From Phallus indusiatus (taxonomy: Eukaryota > Basidiomycota > Agaricomycetes > Phallales > Phallaceae), in contig JAQFWX010000024.1 in assembly GCA_027605045.1 (NCBI GenBank), positions 310,001 to 374,000 of the forward strand: a DNA stretch of 64,000 bases, in the 5' to 3' direction. This document shows, piece after piece, positions 1 through 8,889 of this stretch; the first letter of the stretch is position 1, and each line of letters begins with the position of its first letter. The translations under genes and the position numbers were made by a program. Below the pieces are notes generated by a model that saw nothing but the letters and a program-made list of their open reading frames with translations, was not told the origin of the DNA and did no database searches.

Positions 1-1276
1 GATAGCCCAGGCTCGGTACATATCTCCGCTACAATGGGGAATACAGTCTTCCTTGTTTCCCGATTCGGGAATATTTTTCGAAGCCACGCTACGACTTCAA
101 CATCGCTGATATTCAGCGATCCCGATGGTTCAACCCTTATATAAAAGGGTACGGAGGCGGGGTCCTTATACCACGTCTCGTAGAGGCGACCCGTTTCTAG
201 GTCCATTTGCCCTTCTGTTGGGTATGGAAAAGCTTCGGGCGCTCCCCGATAGTGAGGCGAGCGTAGTCTCGCTCTTTCTTCTTTCTATTGATGAACATCA
301 TGCCTACATCCCAGGCAAGTCTAATGCGCGCGTGCATTGCAACTTTTTGAGGTGTGTCCAATATGGGTGGTTTCTTCCAGATCTGCTTCCCCTGGAGTAC
401 GAATGAGGGATCATCCAGTGGACACATCATGTACCACGCGAGTGGGTCGGGAACTGGCCCAGGTACAGGGGTTTTCCCTGCTCGAGACGCTGTGGGGTCG
501 TGGCCTTGCATAAAAGCGGGCCACGTATCGTGGTACTTGGCCTGGTTGGAGATACGGGGAGTTCCTGGGAACTCAGCGAGGACTTTCTCAGCGAGTTGTC
601 GCCGAGACAATAATGACTCCTCTTCAGGGTCCAGCCTGTCCATTAGGCCGAAATCGTCCCCAGAATGGGGAGGAACGGGTTGACCGTTGGAGTCGAGTAC
701 CGACTCGTCATTGTAGGAGTCCGCCCAATCGTGGTCGTCTAGATCATCGTCGTCGTCGTCGTCGTACGCGTCGAATCCTACGGGCCCATGATTCGTGGGG
801 CCCTTGGCCTCTGACCGAGGTCGTTTCCTAGATGACACAGGCGATGCTGCCTGTGGGGCTTGCTTCAACTTGTCCTCGAGTTCCCGTATACGATCTCGAA
901 GGTCGTCCTCTCGTCTCTCAACGTCCTTGAGTTCTTGGACGGTCTGGTCGGCGTAGTCGTTAGCGTCTTCGAGGCGCTTTCGTAAATCATCCCACTCTTT
1001 TTGCAGGAACGGGAATGCCTCGAGTAGGCACTCTTTGACGTCTTTCTCGTCAAGAACAATGGTACGCTTGCTTGCAGCGGTACTAATGTGCGAGATATAC
1101 TCATCGCAGTGGGTACATTTCCCACTTTCGTGGGTGATGGCTACGCAGCCAGGCATGGAATCCATACTCCATTCTTTTTGTGCTTCAAGCAACGCTTGCT
1201 TGATATCGTCAAATCGTCCCTTGCGGGTCAAGGGCTTCGTAGATGAAGAGGTAGGTCGTGAAGGTTCTGCAGACAT
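1..1276 (-). CDS. Third ORF of gypsy element A, function unknown, frameshifted and partial
   Basis: Starts 140 nt downstream of the pol stop, in the position where some Ty3/gypsy elements carry env. The first 359 codons (1276 to 197) are open. There is a possible zinc site C-x4-H-x4-C-x2-C near residues 44-57, a coiled coil around residues 90-145 (RKRLEDANDYADQTVQELKD), a basic patch SSRKRPRS, and an acidic run with seven consecutive Asp. No transmembrane segment or signal peptide is visible, so it does not look like env. Near 230-236 the frame appears to have lost one nucleotide: the -1 frame then stays open for 76 codons to the window edge with coding-like composition. I do not recognise the family. 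Confidence 0.6.
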
Positions 1277-1415
1277 CGTTGACGGTGCTCAGGTGGCTGA
1301 GACGGGGTCGTAAGAAAGAGTATTTATTTACTCTTGTATCAGAGTAGCGCCCGAGTAGGATTTTCTCGTGGCTGCTGTGCCGCCGGGGGCACGGGGCAGA
1401 TCTGCTTGCAGATCC

Positions 1416-4400
1416 TCATTTACGCGTCGTGCGGAGACGCGGCAATTTCCCTAATTGGGTAACCCCGCGTAATTGGAGATACTCATCCAATGCCTGCAAG
1501 TCTTTGCAGTGTTCGTACAGCTCCCAGGTCGTATCGCCTAGCGTCCATTGCACTAGGAACTCGATGTCCGTGTCTTTAGACCCAGTCCAGCGATGGGCTA
1601 GTAGTTCATCTACATGCCATTCGGCATTGTCCGGTTGTCCAAAGTCGTACGCCGTTAATGACTCACGACGTGGAAATCTATCGTCATCATTGGCGATATG
1701 TGGTTTCACTAAGTCCACGTGGAATATTGGATTTATCCTACGCTTCTTCAACTCGTCAGGCAAGTCGAGTTTGACGTTAATATTGTCTTTGACTGACAAT
1801 ACTTTGTAAGGACCGACGTAACGCGGTACCAACTTACTGGATCTACCCTTTGGTAGAGATATGTTCTTCGTAGAAAGGTACACGAGGTCACCCTCTTTAT
1901 AGACAGGCGCATCTCGTCTGTGAGTGTTCGCGTGCATGGTTTGTTTCACGCGACTCGCGATTATGGCATCGTGTGCGGCCATAAGATTCCATTTCGCTTG
2001 TAATGCGAATTGCTTCACACCATTGAACTTGGTGTCGGTGTTGAGCTGTCGCCCTAGTGCAGGGGTGTATCCGTAGTTAAGTTCGAATGGCGTGAACTTA
2101 GTCGTTTCACTCGTGCTACTGTTCAGTGCGAATTCCGCCATCGGGATACGTTCAGCCCAATCCTTTTGGTCATTATCTATTATAGAACGTAATACTTGTC
2201 CTATGGAGCGGTTCGCCCACTCTGTTGCTCCATCCGTCTGTGGATGGAATGAAGTGGACATGAGGAGTTTTGTCCCTATTAGTCGCTGTAGTTCTTTCCA
2301 GAATTTCGCGGTGAATCTGGTATCTCTATCACTGACGATAGAAGCTGGCACGCCATGATGCCTAACTACACCTTCGAAGTACAGATGTGCTGCGCTTTTC
2401 GCAGTTAGCTTCGTGGTGGTGGGCATGAGTCTCACCATTGACGTTAATCTGTCAATTATGACTAGTAAGAAGTCGTGTCCTTTCGATACTGGTAATGGGC
2501 CTATAAAGTCCATTCCGACTGATTCCCATGGTTTATTGGGAATGGGTAGCGTCTTCAGTAGACTGCTAGGATGTCTATTGTCATCCTTATTCGTTTGACA
2601 TTTACCGCACGATTTGCAGTATTCTTCGATGTCCTCTGCCATCGTTCTCCACCAATACACTTGTCTAATGTATTGCGACGTTTTATAGCGTCCAAAGTGT
2701 CCCACAATTTCGTGTGCTTCACTAATTATGATCTCTACCAGCTTCCTCCCCTGGTAAAATAAGTGATGGGGTATGCAAACCACGTCACGGGAAAACTGAT
2801 TCTTCGTGTATAGTAGCTGGTTTTTCATCCCAAACCCTTTGTATGCATCAGGGTTTTCTAACACTTTCTTCAGTGTTGTGTCGTCCTTATAGCCGCTCTT
2901 TATCAGATCAGCTAATCCTTCAAAGCCTTCGATTTTGGCTTTAAGCGTTTTACCGCTATGTTGTGCTGTGACTGCCAGTACATCTTCGTCGTCTGTATCC
3001 ACTTCTTCGATGGACGCTGATCGTTGTTCAATGGATGCTTGTCCAGCCGTCTGTTGTTGGACTCTAGCTTTCGCCCGAGTGTTAATGCGTCTCGCCGCAC
3101 TGATTCTGAGTTCGCTTTTCCTTTCAGGAGGTAGCTGATCCCCTGTTGGATCTAGTTTCACGTCGATGTTGACGTAGTTCTCAGGTGGGTGTATCTCGTT
3201 AGGTAGGTCATCCTCGAAGTATCTCGAGAGTCCATCTGCGACCGTATTGGTCTCACCTTTGATGTGAATCGTTTCGTAGTCGAAACGAGAGAGATACTCG
3301 TACCATCTCGCCTGTCTAGGCGACATACGGGGCTGTGTCTTGAAGTGTTTCAAGGCCTCGTTGTCCGTTACTAGGGTGAATTTACGACCTAGTAGTTTGT
3401 CTTCCCACTTATTCAGTGCTTCAAGTACTGCAATGAGCTCGTGCTCATGAGTCCGGTAGTTGTATTGTGCCGGAGTAAATTTCTTAGACATAAACCCTGC
3501 GGGTCTGCAGGTTTGCCACCTTGCGCCTTGACCATAGTACGCACCGACGCCACACTTGGATCCATCGGTTACAAGCCAAATTGGCTCGTTGCTATCAGGA
3601 TTGATAGGTTTAAGAACTGGGGCGTTCTTCGTCAACGCTTTGATTGCATTGAAACAGCGTTCTAGTGCCGGTGTCCACTCAAATTGCCTGTTGTTGTGGG
3701 TACATCCCGACAATGGGGAAGTGTAAGTAGCGACTCCCGGAAGGTAGGCGGCAACGTATTGCACCAGTCCTAAGAACTTCTGAACATCGTTGAACGTACG
3801 TGGGGTTCTCCAATCGCAAATTTTATCCATTTTATCCATATCTGGGTGGATACCATCGTCGTCGATGATGTGTCCTAGGCACTCCAATCGTTTGGAGTAT
3901 AAGTCAACTTTCTTCTGACTTAGGTAAAGTTGTTCCTTCCTCAATCTCGAGAAGGCAATCTCCAGATGTTCCTGGTGTTGTTGGATCGTCATTGAGTAGA
4001 CGAACACGTCGTCGATGTACGAGTGTATGTTTCTTCCGATGTGGTCCCGGAATATATGGGTCATCAATCTCTGGAATGTCGAAGGCGCGTTGCAATCACC
4101 TTGTTGCATAACATGGCTTTTAAACGTGCCATATATCGTCGAGAACGTGGTCTTGTCCATGTCTTCCGGAGCAATTCTGACTTGCTCGTAAGCTTCCGTT
4201 AGGTCAATTTTCGACCTATACTTGTGTCTCGCCACGTCTTGGCGAATGGTCTCCTGGTCTGGAAACGGGGTCACGTCTTTCAACGTATTATCATTCTGCT
4301 GACGCAGGTCAAATACTGTGCGTAGTCCTGATAATGCCTTTTTAAACAGGCATAGCATGGGGATGGCTTGCTGTGCGACAGTCGGTTCCCACCAACCTGC

Positions 4401-4604
4401 TTGCGTGTAGCGCTCTATTTTTTCAGCCAGCAGTGGCTTGAGGGCGTCTGGGCACTTCGGTAGTCTGTACCGGATAACCTTGTTAGGTTCTATTAATGGG
4501 ATATGATGATTTACATCCCTAAATGGAGGGAGTCTATTCGGCACTGGCCCGAATAAGTCGTTGTACTCCTCCTTCCAGTACTCGCGTAGCGGGTAGGTTC
4601 TCAT
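1416..4604 (-). CDS. pol: Pol polyprotein of gypsy element A: reverse transcriptase, RNase H, integrase
   Basis: 1062 residues without interruption. RT carries the catalytic box YIDD at about residue 196 and the QGDCNAPSTFQ segment. RNase H follows (VTDGSKCGVGAYYG, TDNEALKHF). Integrase has an H-H-C-C zinc finger (AHEIVGHFGRY through CKSCGKC) and D,D,E catalytic positions (VGMDFIG; VSDRDTRF; HPQTDGATEW). The C-terminus has a chromodomain-like stretch (VDELLAHRW, FLVQWTLGDTTWELY) likely to guide integration to chromatin. Protease is absent because it is in the upstream ORF. The pol frame is open from about 4645 and overlaps the end of gag-pro; either +1 frameshifting or initiation at the ATG at 4604 would express it. 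Confidence 0.92.
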   Translation of the reverse strand: MRTYPLREYWKEEYNDLFGPVPNRLPPFRDVNHHIPLIEPNKVIRYRLPKCPDALKPLLAEKIERYTQAGWWEPTVAQQAIPMLCLFKKALSGLRTVFDLRQQNDNTLKDVTPFPDQETIRQDVARHKYRSKIDLTEAYEQVRIAPEDMDKTTFSTIYGTFKSHVMQQGDCNAPSTFQRLMTHIFRDHIGRNIHSYIDDVFVYSMTIQQHQEHLEIAFSRLRKEQLYLSQKKVDLYSKRLECLGHIIDDDGIHPDMDKMDKICDWRTPRTFNDVQKFLGLVQYVAAYLPGVATYTSPLSGCTHNNRQFEWTPALERCFNAIKALTKNAPVLKPINPDSNEPIWLVTDGSKCGVGAYYGQGARWQTCRPAGFMSKKFTPAQYNYRTHEHELIAVLEALNKWEDKLLGRKFTLVTDNEALKHFKTQPRMSPRQARWYEYLSRFDYETIHIKGETNTVADGLSRYFEDDLPNEIHPPENYVNIDVKLDPTGDQLPPERKSELRISAARRINTRAKARVQQQTAGQASIEQRSASIEEVDTDDEDVLAVTAQHSGKTLKAKIEGFEGLADLIKSGYKDDTTLKKVLENPDAYKGFGMKNQLLYTKNQFSRDVVCIPHHLFYQGRKLVEIIISEAHEIVGHFGRYKTSQYIRQVYWWRTMAEDIEEYCKSCGKCQTNKDDNRHPSSLLKTLPIPNKPWESVGMDFIGPLPVSKGHDFLLVIIDRLTSMVRLMPTTTKLTAKSAAHLYFEGVVRHHGVPASIVSDRDTRFTAKFWKELQRLIGTKLLMSTSFHPQTDGATEWANRSIGQVLRSIIDNDQKDWAERIPMAEFALNSSTSETTKFTPFELNYGYTPALGRQLNTDTKFNGVKQFALQAKWNLMAAHDAIIASRVKQTMHANTHRRDAPVYKEGDLVYLSTKNISLPKGRSSKLVPRYVGPYKVLSVKDNINVKLDLPDELKKRRINPIFHVDLVKPHIANDDDRFPRRESLTAYDFGQPDNAEWHVDELLAHRWTGSKDTDIEFLVQWTLGDTTWELYEHCKDLQALDEYLQLRGVTQLGKLPRLRTTRK

Positions 4605-7600
4605 CCTTAAGTTCCGGTACTCGGATCTTCCGTCTCACTGCTACTGCGTTAGACGTAGTGGTTATGGGGCGTGCTGATGCTATGGCTAAGCTTTCACTTG
4701 ACTCGGTGGGCTCGTCCGTGGTGTTAGGTATTTCAGTGAACCGTTCCACTGGAGTGATTACTCCTCCATCCCGGGTGATTATTCCGTTGCCAAAATCCAG
4801 GCAGATGTCATACCTTTTCAGGAATGGTACGCCAATTATGACGTCGTAGTAGTCAATGTTGACTATATCAAAGTATTCTAATACACTAATATCCCCAAAT
4901 TCTATTCGGGTATACGTTCCGTACTGTATTACGGACTTACTTCCTTTCACTGCGAGCTGCAGTGATACTGGCTTATCCAGTTTGAATGTCTTCGCTCCAG
5001 TCGTGAGCGAGAATGATGGTGACATTATCATGCCTTGACATCCACTGTCAATCAAACAATGCGCTAATTGGCCGTTTACGAGCCAGTAACCCTCTAGAGG
5101 TTTTATTGATTCTTTATCACGCTTTGGAGCCCTTGACTTAGGTCTCATCGTGTGGTCATACAGGGGTTCTTCCTGTGACTTAATCGTCCCAATGGTGGAC
5201 GAGCCTTGTTTGATAACAAGTAGTCTTCTTTCATCATAACCGTGGTCTTCGGTTATCACCATCATGTATGCGCCTGCTGCGTCTTCGTTCTCATCCCACT
5301 CATAGTGGTCCCCTCCCCCGTAGTCCGCTGCTTCCGCGGTGTCTTGACCTTGTTCAGCGTCATCATACTGTGGGGATTCCTCCACTTCTAGTATGTTAAC
5401 TCCCGTTTCTTCCTCTATAATTGCGTCGAGCAGCTCGTCCGCATCGTCTTCATCTTCCTCCTCAACGTGCATTACGTTAGCACGTACCTGTCCCTTTCTA
5501 GGGCATTGTGGTCTTAGGTGGCCAGTCTGTCCACATTCATAGCACTTCAGCACAGTGCTACTGCTTCGGGCTTGCGTTCCTGAGCTGACTGGTCGAGTTG
5601 TCGTGGTAGTCGACGCTCTCGCCGGCTTAGTCGTACTGCTCGTCGCTGGTCTTACAGCTAGCGTGTTGCTAGTTGTGGTCGTACGGGGAATAGTCCTCGT
5701 GGGTATACCGCTTGGTTTGATTTTAGCGCGGTAGTTGTTCTCTTGAGCTTGTCTGGCCAAGCTTGAATGGGTACCCGTTGATTTTACGGGTGTCTGACGT
5801 TGAGCTAGTATTGACTTATTATAGTCCCATGCTTGCTCTATGTCGTTCGCGGCTATGTACAGCCGTCGAATTGATGAGTTTTCGGCCAGGAATCCCCTCT
5901 TGGTGACTTCACTGCGAATTCTCTCATCAAGTCCTTCTAAGAACTTTCGTTTGAAGGTGTATCTGTCCGGTGGATGGACTAGACGTGCTGCGAATTTCAA
6001 CAGTTCACTCATGTACCGGTGTACGCTCCTTGCACCTTGCTTCGCGTGATCGAAGTTATGTGCAGACTGGTTCTTGCTTGTAGGTGACAAGAACATATTG
6101 TGCATCCTTCGGAACAGTCTTACCAAGTCCCAACCCTTGGTTGAACGACCTCCTCGTTCTACGTGCTCCACAAACCATTCGTGTGCCTCTCCATCTAGTC
6201 GCATACCGACTACGGCTATATGTGCTTCGACGTACGCTGCGCCGAGTAGGTTATTCAGCCTCAACCATCTGAGGATAGAGGTCACGAACTTCTCAAAGTC
6301 TTCAGGCTTTGATGATCCGCTATACATAACGGATAATGGCATCTTTGCACCCGCTTTCGCAAGTGGGGACGCTGATACTACTACATCCTTGCACTCCTCT
6401 AGTGCTTCTTGCACCATGACAATTATCCCCTCGTCTTCCCGAACTCTTCTAAACCTCTTTGTGGGTTTATGTCTATCTTCTCGGTCGTCAAATGGGGTTT
6501 CCCTCATTTCACGTTCGAAGTATCCGCGATCGTACGCTTCTTCTTCGTCGTCTGACGAGTCCTCGTCATCATAGTATTTGGGCATGAAGGGCCCAGCGTT
6601 ACTCTCCGGTATATCTCGGAGGTCTTCTCTCATTTGCTCGTACTGATCCCTGGCAGATGTTGCTCTTCTTCTGGGTACAACCGGTGCTCTGGTTGTCGGG
6701 GACGTTGCAGGAGCGTGTGCTTGACCGGCATTTGTTGGTGGGCCAGGATGTACTGTTGACGGTCCTGGTTGCGCTGCAGTCTGAGCGGGCGCCGAGCGAT
6801 TAGAGAGGTCTTGCTCAAAGATGATGCCAGGTCGTTGGCCAGCTTCCATTTCTCGGTTGCTTTTAGCCAGTTCAGTGCGTGCTGCTCGCACTTCCTGCAG
6901 GTCTTCCTGCATGTCGACATACGGTTCTTGCCTACTAACCTTCCCTTGTAACGCAGTTGTGCGTTTGTCTAATGCTTCGGAACGTTTTTCCCGTGCCAGT
7001 TGCGCTGCCTCAGCGGCCATCCTTTCCAGGTCTTTCGCTGACTCTTCCAGCTCTGCAGCTGAAGGATTACTCTTATCACGCGGTCCTTGACCCGCGTTGA
7101 CTCGTCTGGTAGATTGATCTTCCAGGTAGTCACGAGTTGCCACGAACTCTGGTGGGGTACGTCGGCTGTTTCGACGTGATCTATCCAGCTCAGCTCGTCC
7201 TCTCTCTATCTCTGCGGCTGCGTCATCTGCTGCTCGCGTGGGTCTGATGGGCGTGCTGGTCGCTGCTGGTTGTGCAGAAGGTAGGTCCTGTAACACTGAA
7301 TGTAGTGTTTCCGCGTGTACCGCGTACTGTTGTGTGGGTTGACATGTTATACCGGGGGTCGGTGCTGCCGATGGAGCTCTGGGCGTCGCTGGCAATGCTG
7401 GCGTGTTTGCCATTGTCTTGACCGTCGCCTGCGCGTTGTCCATTACTGGGGCCAGTATTGTCGTGCTGGTTCTATTGTCGTCTCGTGCACGACCTTTCCC
7501 TTTCACCGTTGTCCACGGTTCTTCTTCATCGGGTATTACGGCTGCATCTAGTCGTACTAACATATCACCGACGTCTTGTCCCGGTGTATCACCTCTTACG

Positions 7601-7926
7601 AGGTCATGGATCATCCTTTTTGCATCCTCAATCATCTTACGTGGTAGGACTACCTCGTCTTTTCCGAGGTTGGACTTATGAGATCTGGTCGATTTCACTG
7701 ATTCACCTGATTCGCTCCGCGCTGGTGAAGCTTGTCTCGATCCTTGTCTCGATCCTTGTCTAGATCGATTCGCGTGGTCCGCGACTAGTGTTTCAAACAA
7801 TGCTGCATCTATCACAACAGTATCACCTGCTCGTGCAGATGTGGATGGACCGCCTTCGGTAGGTGGTGGTTCGCCTACGTTCTTTTTTGACTTCTTGTTG
7901 CTTTTAGGAGGCATATCCTCTCTCAC
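4534..7926 (-). CDS. gag-pro: Gag-protease polyprotein of gypsy element A
   Basis: 1130 residues. The N-terminal half is low-complexity, rich in Ser/Thr/Ala and charged residues. A retrotransposon gag region follows (around residues 500-680). A CCHC zinc knuckle, CYECGQTGHLRPQC, lies near residue 795 and is expected to bind genomic RNA. The C-terminal part carries a retropepsin-like aspartic protease with active-site motif LIDSGCQG, so protease is fused to gag rather than to pol. An acidic linker separates knuckle and protease. The stop lies 71 nt inside the pol ORF, which is in the +1 frame. The start at 7926 is the first ATG after the LTR. Confidence 0.9.
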   Translation of the reverse strand: MREDMPPKSNKKSKKNVGEPPPTEGGPSTSARAGDTVVIDAALFETLVADHANRSRQGSRQGSRQASPARSESGESVKSTRSHKSNLGKDEVVLPRKMIEDAKRMIHDLVRGDTPGQDVGDMLVRLDAAVIPDEEEPWTTVKGKGRARDDNRTSTTILAPVMDNAQATVKTMANTPALPATPRAPSAAPTPGITCQPTQQYAVHAETLHSVLQDLPSAQPAATSTPIRPTRAADDAAAEIERGRAELDRSRRNSRRTPPEFVATRDYLEDQSTRRVNAGQGPRDKSNPSAAELEESAKDLERMAAEAAQLAREKRSEALDKRTTALQGKVSRQEPYVDMQEDLQEVRAARTELAKSNREMEAGQRPGIIFEQDLSNRSAPAQTAAQPGPSTVHPGPPTNAGQAHAPATSPTTRAPVVPRRRATSARDQYEQMREDLRDIPESNAGPFMPKYYDDEDSSDDEEEAYDRGYFEREMRETPFDDREDRHKPTKRFRRVREDEGIIVMVQEALEECKDVVVSASPLAKAGAKMPLSVMYSGSSKPEDFEKFVTSILRWLRLNNLLGAAYVEAHIAVVGMRLDGEAHEWFVEHVERGGRSTKGWDLVRLFRRMHNMFLSPTSKNQSAHNFDHAKQGARSVHRYMSELLKFAARLVHPPDRYTFKRKFLEGLDERIRSEVTKRGFLAENSSIRRLYIAANDIEQAWDYNKSILAQRQTPVKSTGTHSSLARQAQENNYRAKIKPSGIPTRTIPRTTTTSNTLAVRPATSSTTKPARASTTTTTRPVSSGTQARSSSTVLKCYECGQTGHLRPQCPRKGQVRANVMHVEEEDEDDADELLDAIIEEETGVNILEVEESPQYDDAEQGQDTAEAADYGGGDHYEWDENEDAAGAYMMVITEDHGYDERRLLVIKQGSSTIGTIKSQEEPLYDHTMRPKSRAPKRDKESIKPLEGYWLVNGQLAHCLIDSGCQGMIMSPSFSLTTGAKTFKLDKPVSLQLAVKGSKSVIQYGTYTRIEFGDISVLEYFDIVNIDYYDVIIGVPFLKRYDICLDFGNGIITRDGGVITPVERFTEIPNTTDEPTESSESLAIASARPITTTSNAVAVRRKIRVPELKDENLPATRVLEGGVQRLIRASAE

Positions 7927-7963
7927 TATAAACTAGCAAATACGATTGGCGTATTTTGGAAAT

Positions 7964-8255
7964 TGTAACGCCGTTTAGGTGTTAAAAAAGATGTAACGTT
8001 TCGTTACAGTTTACGATTAGCCCGGTTCTTACGGACTCACAACAAACAGTATAAAGCTGTATATTTGCAAGTGCAGGTAAGAAAGGCTGCCGGCGCCTTT
8101 ACCGTTACGCGGTATTTACTGGTGTGACGGCGCCTATGTACATTACATAATACTAGGTACTTGTGCAGACGACGATCGTCTGCATGCAATTGTATATATA
8201 TACTAATATGTACTATGGGTAATAGTAGTCCGCTGGTCATAGCGGAACCGTTACA
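7964..8255 (-). repeat. 5' LTR of gypsy element A
   Basis: A 292-bp segment bounded by TGTAACG and CGTTACA, a 7-bp perfect terminal inverted repeat with the canonical TG...CA ends. Read on the minus strand it contains a TATATATATA stretch, a plausible promoter. It ends about 40 bp upstream of the gag ATG. No tRNA-complementary TGG-starting primer site and no convincing self-priming complement were found just downstream. Only one LTR is in the window, so its limits rest on the inverted ends and on resumption of ceramidase-like sequence at 8256. Confidence 0.75.
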
Positions 8256-8328
8256 ATAACGCACCCAGTAATATCAGCGATACCTAGAATGAGCGGTTGA
8301 GAAAAGGGCGGGTGAAATGAGATGGGAT
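8256..8328 (-). pseudogene. Relic of a neutral ceramidase gene (exon 2 and part of intron 1)
   Basis: About 73 bp nearly identical to 54367-54438 of the intact ceramidase gene. It contains the 19-nt exon encoding GIADITG with its splice borders (minus strand) plus most of intron 1. It is wedged between the 5' LTR of gypsy A and the 5' LTR of gypsy B. It is therefore what remains visible of a second ceramidase copy that received two retrotransposons about 70 bp apart. No other exon of that copy is recognisable in the window. Confidence 0.8.
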
Positions 8329-8724
8329 TGTCAGGGTACGCTACCGCCGCCTCTCATTTTCTTATTTATTATCATCGGCATCATTTCGTCTCTATTGTAT
8401 TTATCATTTCCATATTTTACTTTCACTCTCCGTTTATTTGTTCTGTCTCTATTTCACTTTCCCTACTCGCGCGCGTCGCGCGCTCGTACCCGGCGTGATG
8501 CCCGTGACATCACATCACTTAGGTTCGGCTTGGGCGCCTGGCACTTAGCTGTGTCAGGGCCGCACGCCGCGTCGTCGTTTTATGTATATAGTAGCTGTAC
8601 CTAGAGTGAGGGTCCCTAAGCTTGTTCTCTTAGGATCCCCTCCCTCTAGGTGAGTAGTTAGTTTCCCTTCCAATATATTGTCTTAGGATCCCCTCCCTCT
8701 AGTGTGAGCTGAGTAGCCCTAACA
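8329..8724 (+). repeat. 5' LTR of gypsy element B (subtype 1)
   Basis: 396 bp, TG...CA ends with inverted TGTCAGGG/CCTAACA-type termini. A TATA-like TTATGTATATAG at about 8579-8590 lies about 30 bp upstream of AAGCTTGTTCT at 8618, the predicted transcript start. A direct repeat of GGATCCCCTCCCTCTAG near the 3' end (about 53 bp apart) explains length variation among copies. The closest relative in the window is the solo LTR at 18027-18369. Confidence 0.92.
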
Positions 8725-8726
8725 GT

Positions 8727-8737
8727 AGAACAAGCTT
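8727..8737 (+). promoter_or_regulatory. Self-priming primer-binding site of gypsy element B
   Basis: AGAACAAGCTT begins 2 nt after the 5' LTR and is the exact reverse complement of AAGCTTGTTCT at 8618-8628, about 30 bp downstream of the LTR TATA box, where the transcript should start. An 11-nt complementarity between the transcript 5' end and the primer site is the arrangement known from Tf1/sushi-type elements, which prime reverse transcription from their own RNA instead of a tRNA. The site also sits inside a short palindrome. Confidence 0.6.
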
Positions 8738-8889
8738 CTACTCGCAGACTGGTCATTTCTATCGACACTCGTTATTGAAAAATCGTGCTCGACACCGACT
8801 ATCGCAGTGTCGTATTTTCCCCTCGAGTCCCGTCCATAATCGACCCCTCTGCTCCATCCTAAAACCCCTTTTTCCTTTCTCTCTCTTTC

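Larger units (their letters stand above)
1..8255 (-). mobile_element. Ty3/gypsy LTR retrotransposon A (3' end beyond window)
   Basis: Minus-strand element. The 5' LTR (7964-8255) is followed by a gag-protease ORF, a pol ORF without protease and a third ORF that runs off the left edge, so the 3' LTR is not in view. The order RT-RNaseH-integrase places it in Metaviridae (Ty3/gypsy). The pol C-terminus carries a chromodomain-like segment. The probable 5-bp target duplication on the right side is ATAAC (8256-8260); its partner lies outside the window. It inserted into a ceramidase-like sequence. Gag-pro and pol are uninterrupted, so the insertion is probably fairly young, although ORF3 carries a frameshift. 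Confidence 0.9.

Noticed and set aside
125..406. Plus-strand open frames within 125-1313
   Set aside because: They lie opposite the third ORF of gypsy element A, have poor composition and no recognisable motifs; treated as shadows.
745..770. CGT/ACG trinucleotide run
   Set aside because: It encodes the poly-Asp tract of ORF3 in the minus frame, so it was not called as an independent microsatellite.
8037..8264. 75-codon minus-strand frame in the LTR
   Set aside because: Lies almost entirely within the LTR of element A and has no protein similarity that I can recognise.
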